Below are positions 33,940 to 42,878 of a DNA stretch of 64,000 bases, in pieces. Positions within the stretch are counted from its first letter, which is position 1, and each line of letters starts with the position of its first letter. A model generated the notes under the pieces. That model was not told the origin of the DNA and made no database searches. It saw only the letters and a list, made by a program, of their open reading frames with translations. The stretch comes from Gordonia prachuapensis (lineage in GTDB: Bacteria > Actinomycetota > Actinomycetes > Mycobacteriales > Mycobacteriaceae). The DNA lies in contig NZ_JAZDUE010000009.1 of NCBI RefSeq assembly GCF_036350515.1, positions 165,820 to 229,819 of the forward strand, given 5' to 3'. Position numbers and translations under genes: made by a program.

Positions 33940-35577
33940 ATGCGCCGAGTTCGTCCCAACGCCCGTCCCAGGCCGTCGTTCGTTCTCGCGACGATCGCTG
34001 CCGCCATCGTCGCGAGCCCGTTCGCGATCATCGTCACCGGCTCGGACCCGCGCCCCACCGACAATCACCGCGAGGTCCCGCCGACCACCATCGATCAGGT
34101 CGGTTTGGCCGATGTGCCGTCCGTGGTGGTCGACATCGCCGAGTCGGGTCTCGCCGCGGCGGGTCTGCGGTTGCCCGAGATCGACCCGACGGCATTCGAT
34201 CTGCCCGACGTGCCGCAACAGTCGCAGCCGGCGGCACCGCCGCCACCACCTGACGCGGACGAGGAGCCCGGATCCGATCCGGCGCCGACGTCCGAGCCCG
34301 CGCCTTCGCCAGCACCTTCGTCGACACCCAAGCCGGCACCCAAGGAGCCGCCGGCAGAGCGCGCCCCCGATGGGAAGGCGTCACCCGCACCGTCCGCGCC
34401 ACCCGAGCCGCCGCGGATGGCGGACGGCCGCGAGGTCGGCGCTGCGGTGAAACACATCGTGCGCGACGAACCGCTGAAGATGGTCGCGTTCACCTGGGAC
34501 CGTGCCGTCGATGCGTCGATGATGATGCGGGCCAAGGAGAAGGACGGGTCGTGGGGTGAGTGGATGACACTCGACCCGGTGGACGCGACGCACCCGGTGT
34601 CGGCGGAGCATCCGATGGGCACCGAACCGGTGTGGGTGGGTGACGCCAAGGAGGTCCAGGTCGCCGTCACCGACGAGGGTCTGGCGATCCCGGCGGCCGA
34701 GCCGCAGGGCGGCGGCGTTGCCGAATTGGGCATCGGGTCGGCGAGCACGATCGTCACCGAGCTGGTGACGACGGCCCTGTCGGCGTTGTCTGCGAACCTG
34801 ATCAGCCCCGAGGGGCTGCTGTCGCTCGGATCGTCGTTGCTGACCCCGCTGCTGGGTGGCCCGTCGGTGGTCGGACGCGCCCAGTGGGGTGCCGACGAAT
34901 CCGCCCGCTGTTCGCAGCCGCAGTACTCGCCGACCGCGCGGGCGGCGATCGTGCACCACACCGCCGGCAGCAATGACTACACACCCGAGCAGTCGGCCGA
35001 GATCGTGCGCGGCATCTACGCGTATCACGCACGCACCCTGAACTGGTGCGACATCGGCTACAACGTGCTCGTCGACAAGTACGGACAGATCTTCGAGGGC
35101 GCGTTCGGCGGGCTCGACCAGAACGTGCAGGGCACGCACACCGGCGGATTCAACAAAGACACCATCGGCATCTCGATGATCGGCAACCTGGACGAGATGG
35201 TGCCGCCGCCGGCGATGGTGAACTCGGTCGCGAACTTCCTGCGGTGGCGCCTGGGCAAGGCCGGCATCAACGCCAACGCGACCGCCCAGCTGACCGCGGA
35301 ACCGTTCAGCGGCAGCAAGTTCCCGGCCGGCGCCGTCACCAACCTCCCGACCATCAGCGGCCACCGCGACTACAACAGCACCAGTTGCCCGGGCCAGCAC
35401 GGCTACGCCGCACTCGGGCCGATCCGTGCGATGGTCGGCGGCGCACCGCCTCCGGCCCCACCGCAGGAGGCACCGCCGGAGGAGCAACCGGCGCCTCCGC
35501 CTCCCGCGGAGCCCGCGCCCGCACCGCCGCCTGCCGAGCCGGCGCCGCCGGCACCCGCACCTCCGCCCGCAGCCTGA
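33940..35577 (+). CDS. PGRP-type N-acetylmuramoyl-L-alanine amidase with Pro-rich arms (Rv3811-like)
   Basis: A 545-residue secreted peptidoglycan amidase. A signal/anchor (FVLATIAAAIVASPFAII) leads to a long Pro/Ala linker (about 85-155), a middle domain (KHIVRDEPLKMVAFTWDR), and a zinc amidase/PGRP domain (about 315-475): AIVHHTAGSNDYT (first His), DIGYNVLVDKYGQIFEGA, and ISGHRDYNSTSCPGQ with His and Cys. It would cut the bond between muramic acid and the stem peptide. The C-terminus is a 60-residue Pro/Ala/Glu tail. ATG 33940 has no clear ribosome-binding site; CACGAT 8 bases upstream may mark a leaderless start. Confidence 0.9.
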   Translation: MRRVRPNARPRPSFVLATIAAAIVASPFAIIVTGSDPRPTDNHREVPPTTIDQVGLADVPSVVVDIAESGLAAAGLRLPEIDPTAFDLPDVPQQSQPAAPPPPPDADEEPGSDPAPTSEPAPSPAPSSTPKPAPKEPPAERAPDGKASPAPSAPPEPPRMADGREVGAAVKHIVRDEPLKMVAFTWDRAVDASMMMRAKEKDGSWGEWMTLDPVDATHPVSAEHPMGTEPVWVGDAKEVQVAVTDEGLAIPAAEPQGGGVAELGIGSASTIVTELVTTALSALSANLISPEGLLSLGSSLLTPLLGGPSVVGRAQWGADESARCSQPQYSPTARAAIVHHTAGSNDYTPEQSAEIVRGIYAYHARTLNWCDIGYNVLVDKYGQIFEGAFGGLDQNVQGTHTGGFNKDTIGISMIGNLDEMVPPPAMVNSVANFLRWRLGKAGINANATAQLTAEPFSGSKFPAGAVTNLPTISGHRDYNSTSCPGQHGYAALGPIRAMVGGAPPPAPPQEAPPEEQPAPPPPAEPAPAPPPAEPAPPAPAPPPAA

Positions 35578-35608
35578 GTACGGGAGCCTGAGTACGGGAG
35601 CCTGAGTC
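35571..35608. repeat. 14-bp tandem repeat across the amidase stop codon
   Basis: Two exact units of AGCCTGAGTACGGG and a partial third. The first unit contains the amidase stop codon and the last one runs into the HNH gene stop. It looks like replication slippage. Confidence 0.75.
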
Positions 35609-37262
35609 AGGCGGAGTCGTCACCCTCCTCTTGTCGTCCCTCCGCCGCTCGTCTCTCCTCCTCTTGTCGGCTCTGTTCCTCTTGTCGGCGCTGTCGGTTG
35701 CGTTCTCGTTCTTGTTGTCGGCGGGCATGTTTGGCCGCCACCCGGGGTGTGGATCGGGTGGGAGGTTCGGGCGTCGATGGTGGCGGTGGTGGCGGTTCGG
35801 GATCGGTGCCCGACCGCCGCGGCGGCGGTGGGTCCGGTGGTGCGAACCGGATGCGACGCAGCCCGGGGAACATCGTTTCCAGATTGTCCGGTTCGCCCTC
35901 GATGATCAGTCCCTCCGGCGTGGTGAACGCCGTCCGTAGCCGGCCGCGCCGGTCGCGGTACTGCTCATCCACCCACCTGCCGAACGTCTTGAGTAGATGG
36001 GAGAAGCGGTCTTTGGCGTTCAGGTTGTCCGGCTCGGTCTGCCCACCCCGCTCCGGATGGGCGTGGTCGTACTCGTGGACGTGATCGAGGTCGGCGTCAA
36101 ACGACGACGTGCCGTTGCCGGGGATCACGCTGTAGCCATCACGCACCCGCACAAACCGGTCCAAGGCCGCCGAGGGCCGGTACGGATCCGAGGGCAGATG
36201 CGCCGGCAGGGTGATGGTGCCGTCCGGGTTGGTGGGGGTGCCCTCGGGCACCAACGGCGCAATGACCGCATCGGGGCGGGCGGCGAGATCGCGGGCATGT
36301 TCATCCGAGATCACCCCGTGCCCGGCGATGAACGCCGCATGCTGCGCGGTGCCGTTCAGGGTGGACTCATCGGCCACCACGTGCACCACCACTTTGGCGT
36401 CGACCGGCGGCACCGTACCCGGCACGGGGATGTCGGCGGTGCAGTCGGCGCGCCCGCAGGTGCACTCGAACCGGGTGCCGGACAGCAGGGCGAACATCGC
36501 ATCCGAGGCTCGCTGCTGTCGGGTGCGCTCATCGAACTCGCACACCGAGTTGGCGAGGGCTGTGACCGCGGCGGCGGCGATCCGTACGTTTTCGGCGGCC
36601 ATGGTCGCCGAGATCTCGGCCATCCCATCCGGCTTGTTCTTCGTGTGCATACCGCGCGCGTCCAGGGCGCGTCGGCGGCGTTCCCGCACCGCATCCGGGT
36701 CGTGCCGGAACACGATGCGGTCTGTCATGTCGCGTAGCCGGTGCGCCGACCAGCCCCCGGCGTGCGCGTCGAGTTCGGCGGCGATCTCGGCATCCACCAA
36801 CGCCGCATAGGGTTGGCCGTCGGCCAGGTCGGTACGCGAGATGATCGTCGGAATCAGCGCCGCGCTGATCCGGCCGTCCCGCAGCCGTTGCGACACCTGC
36901 GGCAGTCGGTCACGTAGCGCGATCGCCTCAGTGATCAGGCGTTCGGCGGCGGCCTGTCCGATGCCCAACCCCAACGCGACCCGGGCGGCGCAATCGGCGA
37001 GGCCGTCGACCAGGAGAAAGTCGTGATCCGACGGCTCAGCACCCACCAGACGGGCATGCAGTTGGGCGGCGATCTGGTAGCGGTGCCACGCCAGGAACGC
37101 CTCCCCGCGCACATCCGAGACGAGGGCGCCGATCAGATCATTGGTGTCAGTCGACGCGACGTCGCTGGCGTCGAGGCCGCCGGTGAAGATCGGCGGCACG
37201 TCGGGCCACGGTGACGGATCCCGCCACCACGACGACAACGCCCACCCCGGACCCGACACCAT
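35607..37262 (-). CDS. DUF222/HNH endonuclease signature protein (13E12-type)
   Basis: A 551-residue protein of the REP13E12-like family. The N-terminal DUF222 helical domain (about 1-300) is followed by a variant HNH motif (ADLDHVHEYDHAHPERGG ... NLNAKDRFSH, about residue 395) and a very basic Arg/Gln/Glu-rich C-terminal coil. HNH proteins cut DNA, but the role of this abundant actinobacterial family is unknown and it is often linked to mobile or repetitive DNA. ATG 37262 has AAAGG 5 bases upstream; GTG 37268 is also possible. It lies next to a cluster of repeat units. Confidence 0.87.
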   Translation of the reverse strand: MVSGPGWALSSWWRDPSPWPDVPPIFTGGLDASDVASTDTNDLIGALVSDVRGEAFLAWHRYQIAAQLHARLVGAEPSDHDFLLVDGLADCAARVALGLGIGQAAAERLITEAIALRDRLPQVSQRLRDGRISAALIPTIISRTDLADGQPYAALVDAEIAAELDAHAGGWSAHRLRDMTDRIVFRHDPDAVRERRRRALDARGMHTKNKPDGMAEISATMAAENVRIAAAAVTALANSVCEFDERTRQQRASDAMFALLSGTRFECTCGRADCTADIPVPGTVPPVDAKVVVHVVADESTLNGTAQHAAFIAGHGVISDEHARDLAARPDAVIAPLVPEGTPTNPDGTITLPAHLPSDPYRPSAALDRFVRVRDGYSVIPGNGTSSFDADLDHVHEYDHAHPERGGQTEPDNLNAKDRFSHLLKTFGRWVDEQYRDRRGRLRTAFTTPEGLIIEGEPDNLETMFPGLRRIRFAPPDPPPPRRSGTDPEPPPPPPSTPEPPTRSTPRVAAKHARRQQERERNRQRRQEEQSRQEEERRAAEGRQEEGDDSA

Positions 37263-37429
37263 AAACACCTTTCAGAGACAGCTAAGGACAGCGCAGGAGA
37301 ACTGCGTCCCACATATCTCTGAAAGAAGGCCCGAAACCCTACGGTTCGGCCGGCATCAACATCGTTTCGTTCCTGCTGACAACCAAGCTACGACATGGGT
37401 CTGACAAGTTTGGTTCGTGCAGGTCACGG

Positions 37430-37612
37430 GGGTTTCGATACGCCGGCTCGCACGCTCGCGCGGCTACTCAACCAACGACATAGGGGGCCGGCTCGCAGGC
37501 TCGCGCGGCTACTCAACCAGCGAGCAGGGGCGACGGCTCGCAAGCTCGCGCGGCTACTCAACCGGCGACAGGAGCGCCCCCGCCCACGCTCGCGCGGCTA
37601 CTTAACCAACGA
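37430..37612. repeat. Array of four degenerate GGCTCGCxxGCTCGCGCGGCTACT repeats
   Basis: Four imperfect units of the form GCTCGCGCGGCTACTCAACC(A/G) follow each other at about 45-base spacing. The first is preceded by TTTCGATACGCCGGCTCGC, the same head seen in the element at 53930, so both belong to one dispersed palindromic family. The array lies between the HAD phosphatase stop and the HNH gene. No coding potential, and no cas genes nearby. Confidence 0.75.
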
Positions 37613-37621
37613 CCGGACCGC

Positions 37622-38479
37622 CTACCCGAACCACCGCTCCAGCACCCGAGCGACACCGTCGTCGTTATTGGTGAGCGTCACCTCGTCGGCGGCGGCGAGG
37701 GCGGCCGGATGTCCGTGCGACATCGCGACGCCGTGGCCGGCCCAGGTCAGCATCTCCACATCGTTGGGCATGTCGCCGAAGGCCACGGTCGCGGAGGTGT
37801 CGAGGCCGCCCAGGCCGGCGATCTCACGCAGCCCGGATGCCTTGTGCGTGTCCGGGACCGCCAGTTCGATGAGCCCGTTGTCGGTGGAGAAGGTGATCTG
37901 GGCGAGCCCGCCGACCGCATCCTTCAGGGCCGCCGACATCTCGTCGCTGCGCATACCGGGCTGGCGCACAAGGAGTTTCACCGCCGGCGCGGCGTACACC
38001 TCGTCGTCGCCCACCTCGATGTGATCGGGATTGAGCCAGGCGTGCCGGTAGCCCGACGTCGCGACGAACGGCGGTGTGGCGGCGTCGTAGGCCGACCTGC
38101 CGGCGCGTTCGGCGGCGATGCCGCAGCCGGGCAGCTGCCGGTATGCGTGATCGACCAGCTTCTCCAGGGTGTCCGGGTCCAGTGTTGCGGCGGAGATGAT
38201 CCGGTCGTGTTCGACGTCATAGAGGATCGCGCCGTTGGCGCACACCGCGTAGCGGACGTGAGCGGCGGTGTTCTCGAACTGATCGGTGATCTCGGCGATC
38301 CACCGTGGCGGTCGGCCGGTCGCCAGGACGAAGTCCACACCCGCGGTCACCGCCGCACCGAGCACGTCGATCGTGCGTCGCGACACCCGGTTCTCGTCGT
38401 CGATCAGCGTGCCGTCCACATCCGACGCGATCAGCGTCGGCGGGCCGAAAGTCTTGTTGTCCGTGTGATTCTCGGTCAC
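37622..38479 (-). CDS. HAD-superfamily phosphatase, Cof type (Rv3813c-like)
   Basis: A 285-residue cytoplasmic HAD hydrolase with a Cof-type cap. Motif I is IASDVDGTLID (nucleophile Asp near residue 19), motif II VLATGRPP, and motifs III/IV VAFGDMPNDVEML (about residue 240) with GVAMSHGHP. Family members dephosphorylate sugar phosphates or flavin/pyridoxal phosphates; the substrate is not predictable. The start is GTG 38479, overlapping the stop of the acyltransferase gene (GTGA), so it is coupled to lipid acylation genes, as in M. tuberculosis. Confidence 0.9.
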   Translation of the reverse strand: MTENHTDNKTFGPPTLIASDVDGTLIDDENRVSRRTIDVLGAAVTAGVDFVLATGRPPRWIAEITDQFENTAAHVRYAVCANGAILYDVEHDRIISAATLDPDTLEKLVDHAYRQLPGCGIAAERAGRSAYDAATPPFVATSGYRHAWLNPDHIEVGDDEVYAAPAVKLLVRQPGMRSDEMSAALKDAVGGLAQITFSTDNGLIELAVPDTHKASGLREIAGLGGLDTSATVAFGDMPNDVEMLTWAGHGVAMSHGHPAALAAADEVTLTNNDDGVARVLERWFG

Positions 38480-39249
38480 TTGCCGCCCTTCGCCCGCTGC
38501 TCGCGTGCCGCGGCCTTGGCGGCGGCCTCGGCATCCTCGATGCCGCGCGCCTGCTCCGGCGTGGGCGCCGATCCGCCGAGCCTCGCCGGTACCCAGAACT
38601 CCCCGTGCGGGTGTGGGCCGTACTCGTCCTGCACATGGTGCAACAACGTCGTCATCTCCTCACGCAGTCGTGCGGTGGCCGACTGCGGCTCCTCGTCGGC
38701 GCCGACGTGCAGCGGCGCTCCGTACCTCACGGCGACCGGCAGACGGCTGCGCCCCATCTGTCGGGTGCCGGTATCGGTCTTGGTCCATTGTCGCTGCGCG
38801 CCCCACACGATCGCGGGGACGATCGGCACCCCGGACTCGCCTGCCATGCGCGCGGCGCCGGTCTTGAACTCCTTGAGCTCGAAGCTACGGCTGATCGTCG
38901 ACTCCGGGTAGACCGCGACGATCTCCCCGTCCCGGAGTTCCTCGACGGCGAGGCGATACGCATCCGACCCGGCCGACCGGTTGACCGGCACGGTTTTGGT
39001 GTGGTTGACGAGGAACCGCATGATCGCGACGTCCATCACCTCGGACTTGATCATGAACCGCGTGCGCCGCCCCACCCGGTACAGCCCGAGGGCCACGGGC
39101 AGGAAGTCGACGTAGCTCGTGTGGTTGACCGCGAGGACGGCGCCACCGGCGCGCGGAATGTTGTCCAGTCCGGAAAACCGCAGGTCGAGGCCCTGTGCCC
39201 GAACGAGGCCATGTGCGATGACCTCGAGCGTCCGGTAGACCGGTTCCAT
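38476..39249 (-). CDS. 1-acyl-glycerol-phosphate acyltransferase-like protein (PlsC), copy 1
   Basis: A 257-residue PlsC-family acyltransferase that would acylate lysophosphatidate or a similar lipid at the inner membrane face. The catalytic NHTSYVDF (HxxxxD, about residue 42), substrate-site YPESTISRSFELKEF (about 114) and VPIVPAIVW block are clear. It is strongly similar to the next gene throughout, including the C-terminal GEFWVPARLGGSAPT. ATG 39249 lacks a Shine-Dalgarno but has TAGGCT 7 bases upstream. Confidence 0.9.
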   Translation of the reverse strand: MEPVYRTLEVIAHGLVRAQGLDLRFSGLDNIPRAGGAVLAVNHTSYVDFLPVALGLYRVGRRTRFMIKSEVMDVAIMRFLVNHTKTVPVNRSAGSDAYRLAVEELRDGEIVAVYPESTISRSFELKEFKTGAARMAGESGVPIVPAIVWGAQRQWTKTDTGTRQMGRSRLPVAVRYGAPLHVGADEEPQSATARLREEMTTLLHHVQDEYGPHPHGEFWVPARLGGSAPTPEQARGIEDAEAAAKAAAREQRAKGGK

Positions 39250-39256
39250 ACCGGCA

Positions 39257-39262
39257 AGCCTA
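39257..39262 (-). promoter_or_regulatory. -10 box, leaderless acyltransferase copy 1
   Basis: TAGGCT on the minus strand, 7 bases before ATG 39249. It gives the acyltransferase/HAD pair its own promoter in addition to any read-through. Confidence 0.5.
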
Positions 39263-39275
39263 TCTGCCCGACGTG

Positions 39276-40058
39276 TCAGGAATCGGCGCCCGGGTTGGGC
39301 CCGCCGGCCTCCCGCTCGGCCCGCCGGGCAGCCTTCGCAGCCTGCTCGTCGGCGTCCATCTGGTTGGCCTCCTCCAGCGTGGGGGCCGACCCACCGAGCC
39401 GCGCGGGCACCCAGAACTCTCCCTGCGGGTGCTCGCCGTACGCGTCCTGCAGTTCGAGCAGCTTCTCGCTCATCACCTTGTGCAGGCGGGTGGTGATGGA
39501 CTCCGCGTCGCCGGTCGGTTCGATCGGTTCGGCGACACCGATCATGATCTTGACGTTGCTGCGGCCGAGGTTCTTCGGATGCCCCTTGGTCCACACCCGC
39601 TGCGCACCCCAGATCACCGTCGGGATGATCGGTGCCCCCGACTCCAGCGCCATTCGCGCGGCGCCGGATTTGAACGCCTTCAGCTCGAAGCTGCGGCTGA
39701 TGGTCGCTTCCGGATAGACACCGACGAGCTCTCCGCGCTTGAGGTATTCGACGGCGGTCTGGTAGCTCTGCGCGCCGCTCGACCGGTCGACCGGGATGTG
39801 TTTCAGCGCACGCATGATGGGGCCGCTCGTCTTGCTGTCGAAGACTTCCTTCTTCGCCATGAACCGAACCTTGCGGCGCCCCTGCAGAAATGCCGGAATC
39901 CCGGCGTAGGTGAAGTCCATGTAGCCCGTGTGATTGATCGCCACCACGCCGGGACCGTCCTTCGGGACGTTCTCCACGCCCGACACCTTGAACTTCAAGC
40001 CCTCGGCCAGCCACAACATGCGTGCGGTGGTGATCACAGCGTCGTAGACCGGTTCCAT
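39276..40058 (-). CDS. 1-acyl-glycerol-phosphate acyltransferase-like protein (PlsC), copy 2
   Basis: A 260-residue paralogue of copy 1. The same catalytic blocks are present: NHTGYMDF (about residue 42), YPEATISRSFELKAF (about 115), IIPTVIWGAQRVW. Both begin with MEPVY and end with the GEFWVPARLGGSAPT block, pointing to tandem duplication; M. tuberculosis has several PlsC-like genes at the corresponding place. ATG 40058 has no ribosome-binding site and is preceded by TAAGCT at 6 bases. It ends 26 bases before copy 1 begins. The two may differ in acyl or acceptor preference. Confidence 0.9.
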   Translation of the reverse strand: MEPVYDAVITTARMLWLAEGLKFKVSGVENVPKDGPGVVAINHTGYMDFTYAGIPAFLQGRRKVRFMAKKEVFDSKTSGPIMRALKHIPVDRSSGAQSYQTAVEYLKRGELVGVYPEATISRSFELKAFKSGAARMALESGAPIIPTVIWGAQRVWTKGHPKNLGRSNVKIMIGVAEPIEPTGDAESITTRLHKVMSEKLLELQDAYGEHPQGEFWVPARLGGSAPTLEEANQMDADEQAAKAARRAEREAGGPNPGADS

Positions 40059-40064
40059 GCGTCG

Positions 40065-40070
40065 AGCTTA
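40065..40070 (-). promoter_or_regulatory. -10 box, leaderless acyltransferase copy 2
   Basis: TAAGCT on the minus strand, 6 bases before ATG 40058, again without a Shine-Dalgarno. Confidence 0.5.
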
Positions 40071-40101
40071 GGCCAGAGCCCAGATCGTCCGCGACGGCCG
40101 G

Positions 40102-40529
40102 GTGACCCCCTGCATACGGCCGTCTCGACCTGCGCGGCTCGAACTGGATGCGGTGTTCTGGGACGCCGATTGGCCCCTGCGTGACCTGGACGAAGCGTTG
40201 GACATCGTGCACGACCTCGTCACACCACACCCCACTCCCGATGCACCACCATGCGACGGATCGTCACACGTACCGTCCGACGTGGGCTTCTCCGCCGCGA
40301 GTTGTGGCACGGAAACCGCGAAAGTCCCTGGTGGTGGCTTCATTGGGACCCGGAGCGGAACATCGTTCGGTGGACGTGGGTCAAGCATCCGGAGATGCGT
40401 GCACGGATGGAGCGCATGATCGCCGCGGGGACACCTGTGGTCCGGTTACGCACCCAAACCGATGTCGACGAGTGGCTGACGGCAACAGTGGCCCAATGGC
40501 CCACGACATCACGTAGCCGCGGTCGTTAG
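40102..40529 (+). pseudogene. Remnant of P-loop kinase-like gene (adenylate-kinase/topology-modulation type)
   Basis: Two pieces of one protein family lie in different frames. At about 40138 one frame reads LELDAVFWDADWPLRDLDEA, matching the substrate segment of small P-loop kinases. From 40251 another frame reads MRRIVTRTVRRGLLRRELWH, then NRESPWW, IVRWTWVKH and VVRLRT, the usual C-terminal half with its LID arginines. The N-terminal Walker A (GSGGSGKS-type) is missing and the central segment is shifted, so a normal protein cannot be made. A 92-residue open frame (40251-40529) persists. Whether that fragment is translated is unknown. Confidence 0.6.
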
Positions 40530-40601
40530 ATTGGTAGTTCGAGCGACACCCGCGCAGCCCAGCGCATCGTCACGAACCGCACAGTTCATGAAAGGCCATC
40601 C

Positions 40602-42203
40602 GTGCAGATCACCAGCGTCGGCCATGCCGGTTTCCACATCCAGACGACGGCCGGTTCGATCCTCTGCGATCCCTGGGTCAACCCTGCCTACTTCGCGTCA
40701 TGGGTGCCGTTCCCGGACAACTCGGAACTCGACTGGCGCTCGCTCGGCGACTGCGACTACCTGTACGTCTCGCATCTGCACCGCGACCACTTCGACGAGC
40801 GCAACCTTCGGGAGAACATCAACAAGGACGCCACGGTCCTGCTGCCCGACTATCCGGTGCCGGATCTCAAACGGGAGCTGGAGAACCTGGGGTTCCACAA
40901 GTTCGTGGAGACCGAGGACTCGGTGAAGACCACGGTCAGCGGCCCGAAGGGGTCCCTGGACGTGATGATCGTCGCGCTGCGCGCCCCCGCGGACGGTCCG
41001 ATCGGCGACAGCGGCTTGATCGTCTCCGACGGCGAGACGACCTGCTTCAACATGAACGACGCCCGGCCGATCGATCTCGACGTGATCTCCGAGGCGTTCG
41101 GGCACGTCGATGTGCATCTGCTGCAGTACTCGGGCGCCATCTGGTATCCGATGGTCTACGACATCCCGCGCAAGTCGAAGGCGAACTTCGCGGCGCAGAA
41201 ACGCCAGCGCGGCATGGACCGGGCGCGTTCCTACATCGAGCAGGTGGGTGCCACCTGGGTCGTGCCGTCCGCCGGTCCGCCGATGTTTCTCGACGAGGAT
41301 CTGTTCGCGCTCAACGACTTCGGATCGGGCGTCGCAGACAACGAGGACAATCCGCGGCCGGGCGACGTGACGTCGATCTTCCCGGACCAGGCCACGTTCC
41401 TGGAGCAGATGACGATCCACGGCACCGACGACGGTGAACGCCACCGGGGCCTGATGATGGTGTCCGGCTCGGTGGCCGACTTCACCGGCTCCGAACTCAA
41501 CGAGGTCGCCCATCCGTATCCGCCCGAGCAGGTGTTCGGCGAGCACAAGCAGGCCTACCTCGAGCAGATGAAGGAGAAGTTCGCCCCGGTCATCGCCGCG
41601 CAGAAGGCCACCTGGGCCGTCGACGACGGCGAATCGCTGCTGGAGCCGCTGCGTCAGCTCTTCGAGCCGATCATGGCGCAGTCGGACCTGATCTGTGACG
41701 GCATCGGCTATCCCGTGGGGCTCGTGATGGGCGAGCAGACGGTGGTGCTGGACTTCCCCAACCGAATCGTGCGGGAGCCGAAAGAGGGAGAGGGCAAGTA
41801 CCGCTACGGTTTCCGGATTGCCCCGGAGCTGGTGCGGACAGTGCTGCGCGACGACGAACCCGACTGGGTGAACACGATCTTCCTGTCCACCCGGTTCACC
41901 ACGTGGCGGATCGGCGGCTACAACGAGTACCTGTACACGTTCTTCAAATGCCTCACCGATGAGCGGATCGCCTACGCGGACGGCTGGTTCGCCGAGGCAC
42001 ACGACGATTCGGCGTCGATCGTCAAGGACGGCTGGGAGATGCAGCGCCGGTGCCCGCATCTGAAGGCCGATCTGTCGAAGTTCGGTGTCGTCGAGGGCGA
42101 GAAGCTGACGTGCAACCTGCACGGCTGGCAGTGGGATCTGGCCTCTGGGCGTTGCCTGACGTCCAAGGGCCACGAGTTGCGCGCACAGCGCCTGGAATCC
42201 TGA
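40602..42203 (+). CDS. Metallo-beta-lactamase fold / Rieske [2Fe-2S] fusion protein (Rv3818-like)
   Basis: A 533-residue cytoplasmic protein. The N-terminal metallo-hydrolase domain has GHAGFHIQTTAGSILCDPW and the metal motif SHLHRDHFDE (HxHxDH, about residue 67). The C-terminal 55 residues form a Rieske domain: RCPHLKADL (CxH) and LTCNLHGWQWDL (CxxH), about residues 484-510. Such fusions recall CMP-sialic acid hydroxylase-like enzymes, where an MBL-fold domain works with a Rieske centre, so an oxygenase acting on a sugar or lipid is possible. The start is GTG 40602, with GAAAGG upstream. M. tuberculosis Rv3818 is, from memory, the positional counterpart. Confidence 0.87.
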   Translation: MQITSVGHAGFHIQTTAGSILCDPWVNPAYFASWVPFPDNSELDWRSLGDCDYLYVSHLHRDHFDERNLRENINKDATVLLPDYPVPDLKRELENLGFHKFVETEDSVKTTVSGPKGSLDVMIVALRAPADGPIGDSGLIVSDGETTCFNMNDARPIDLDVISEAFGHVDVHLLQYSGAIWYPMVYDIPRKSKANFAAQKRQRGMDRARSYIEQVGATWVVPSAGPPMFLDEDLFALNDFGSGVADNEDNPRPGDVTSIFPDQATFLEQMTIHGTDDGERHRGLMMVSGSVADFTGSELNEVAHPYPPEQVFGEHKQAYLEQMKEKFAPVIAAQKATWAVDDGESLLEPLRQLFEPIMAQSDLICDGIGYPVGLVMGEQTVVLDFPNRIVREPKEGEGKYRYGFRIAPELVRTVLRDDEPDWVNTIFLSTRFTTWRIGGYNEYLYTFFKCLTDERIAYADGWFAEAHDDSASIVKDGWEMQRRCPHLKADLSKFGVVEGEKLTCNLHGWQWDLASGRCLTSKGHELRAQRLES

Positions 42204-42247
42204 CGAAACCGCAGTAGACGAGGCAACAGTAGAACTCGAGAGACCCT

Positions 42248-42877
42248 GTGACACACCGCTCTTATCGGGGCCGCCCGATGACGGAACGCCGCGCCGATCG
42301 ACGCGAGCGGTTCATGTCCGCGGCCCTCGAGGTGTTCGGGACGCAGGGATATTCGGGTGGCACGGTGTCCGCGATCTGTTCGGTGGCCGGTCTGTCCCGG
42401 CGACAGTTCTACGAATCATTCGACAGCCGTGAGGATCTGCTGATCGCGGTGTACGACATGATCCATGCCGAGGCCCGGGCGGCAGTGGCCGCCGCGTTCG
42501 CCGGCGTCGACGACCCTGCGGCGACCATCGCGGATCGGGCCCGGCCGGCGATCGCCGCCTTCTTCGACTCGGTCGCGGCCGATCCACGGCGGATGCGCAT
42601 CGCCTTCGTCGAGGTCGGCGGTGTCAGCGCCCGAGTGGAGGGCCACCGGGTGCGGTCCCGTGAGGAGTGGACCGCGTTCTTCGACGGTGCCGCTGCGGCG
42701 ATCCTCGGCCCGGATGAGACGGGGTTCGGATTCGCCTACGAGGCAGCGGCTTTCATCGGTGCGCTGACCGCCGCCGGACACCGGTGGGCGAGCAGCACGC
42801 ACCGGCCCGACCAGGAGACGGTCGTCGAGATGCTGGTCGCGATCATCGCGGCTCTGGCCGAGACGCACCGCACCTGA
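42248..42877 (+). CDS. TetR-family transcriptional regulator
   Basis: A 209-residue repressor. The DNA-binding part (about residues 15-65: RRERFMSAALEVFGTQGYSG, VSAICSVAGLSRRQFYESF) is a standard TetR helix-turn-helix, followed by a helical ligand domain. The start is GTG 42248, 44 bases after the Rieske fusion gene; an ATG at 42278 is the alternative. It may control that gene or the convergent transporter gene, whose stop is one base away. Ligand unknown. Confidence 0.88.
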   Translation: MTHRSYRGRPMTERRADRRERFMSAALEVFGTQGYSGGTVSAICSVAGLSRRQFYESFDSREDLLIAVYDMIHAEARAAVAAAFAGVDDPAATIADRARPAIAAFFDSVAADPRRMRIAFVEVGGVSARVEGHRVRSREEWTAFFDGAAAAILGPDETGFGFAYEAAAFIGALTAAGHRWASSTHRPDQETVVEMLVAIIAALAETHRT

Positions 42878-42878
42878 G

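Noticed and set aside
37430..37612. Possible CRISPR array
   Set aside because: Units are degenerate with almost no spacers, are related to a dispersed palindrome, and no cas genes are present.
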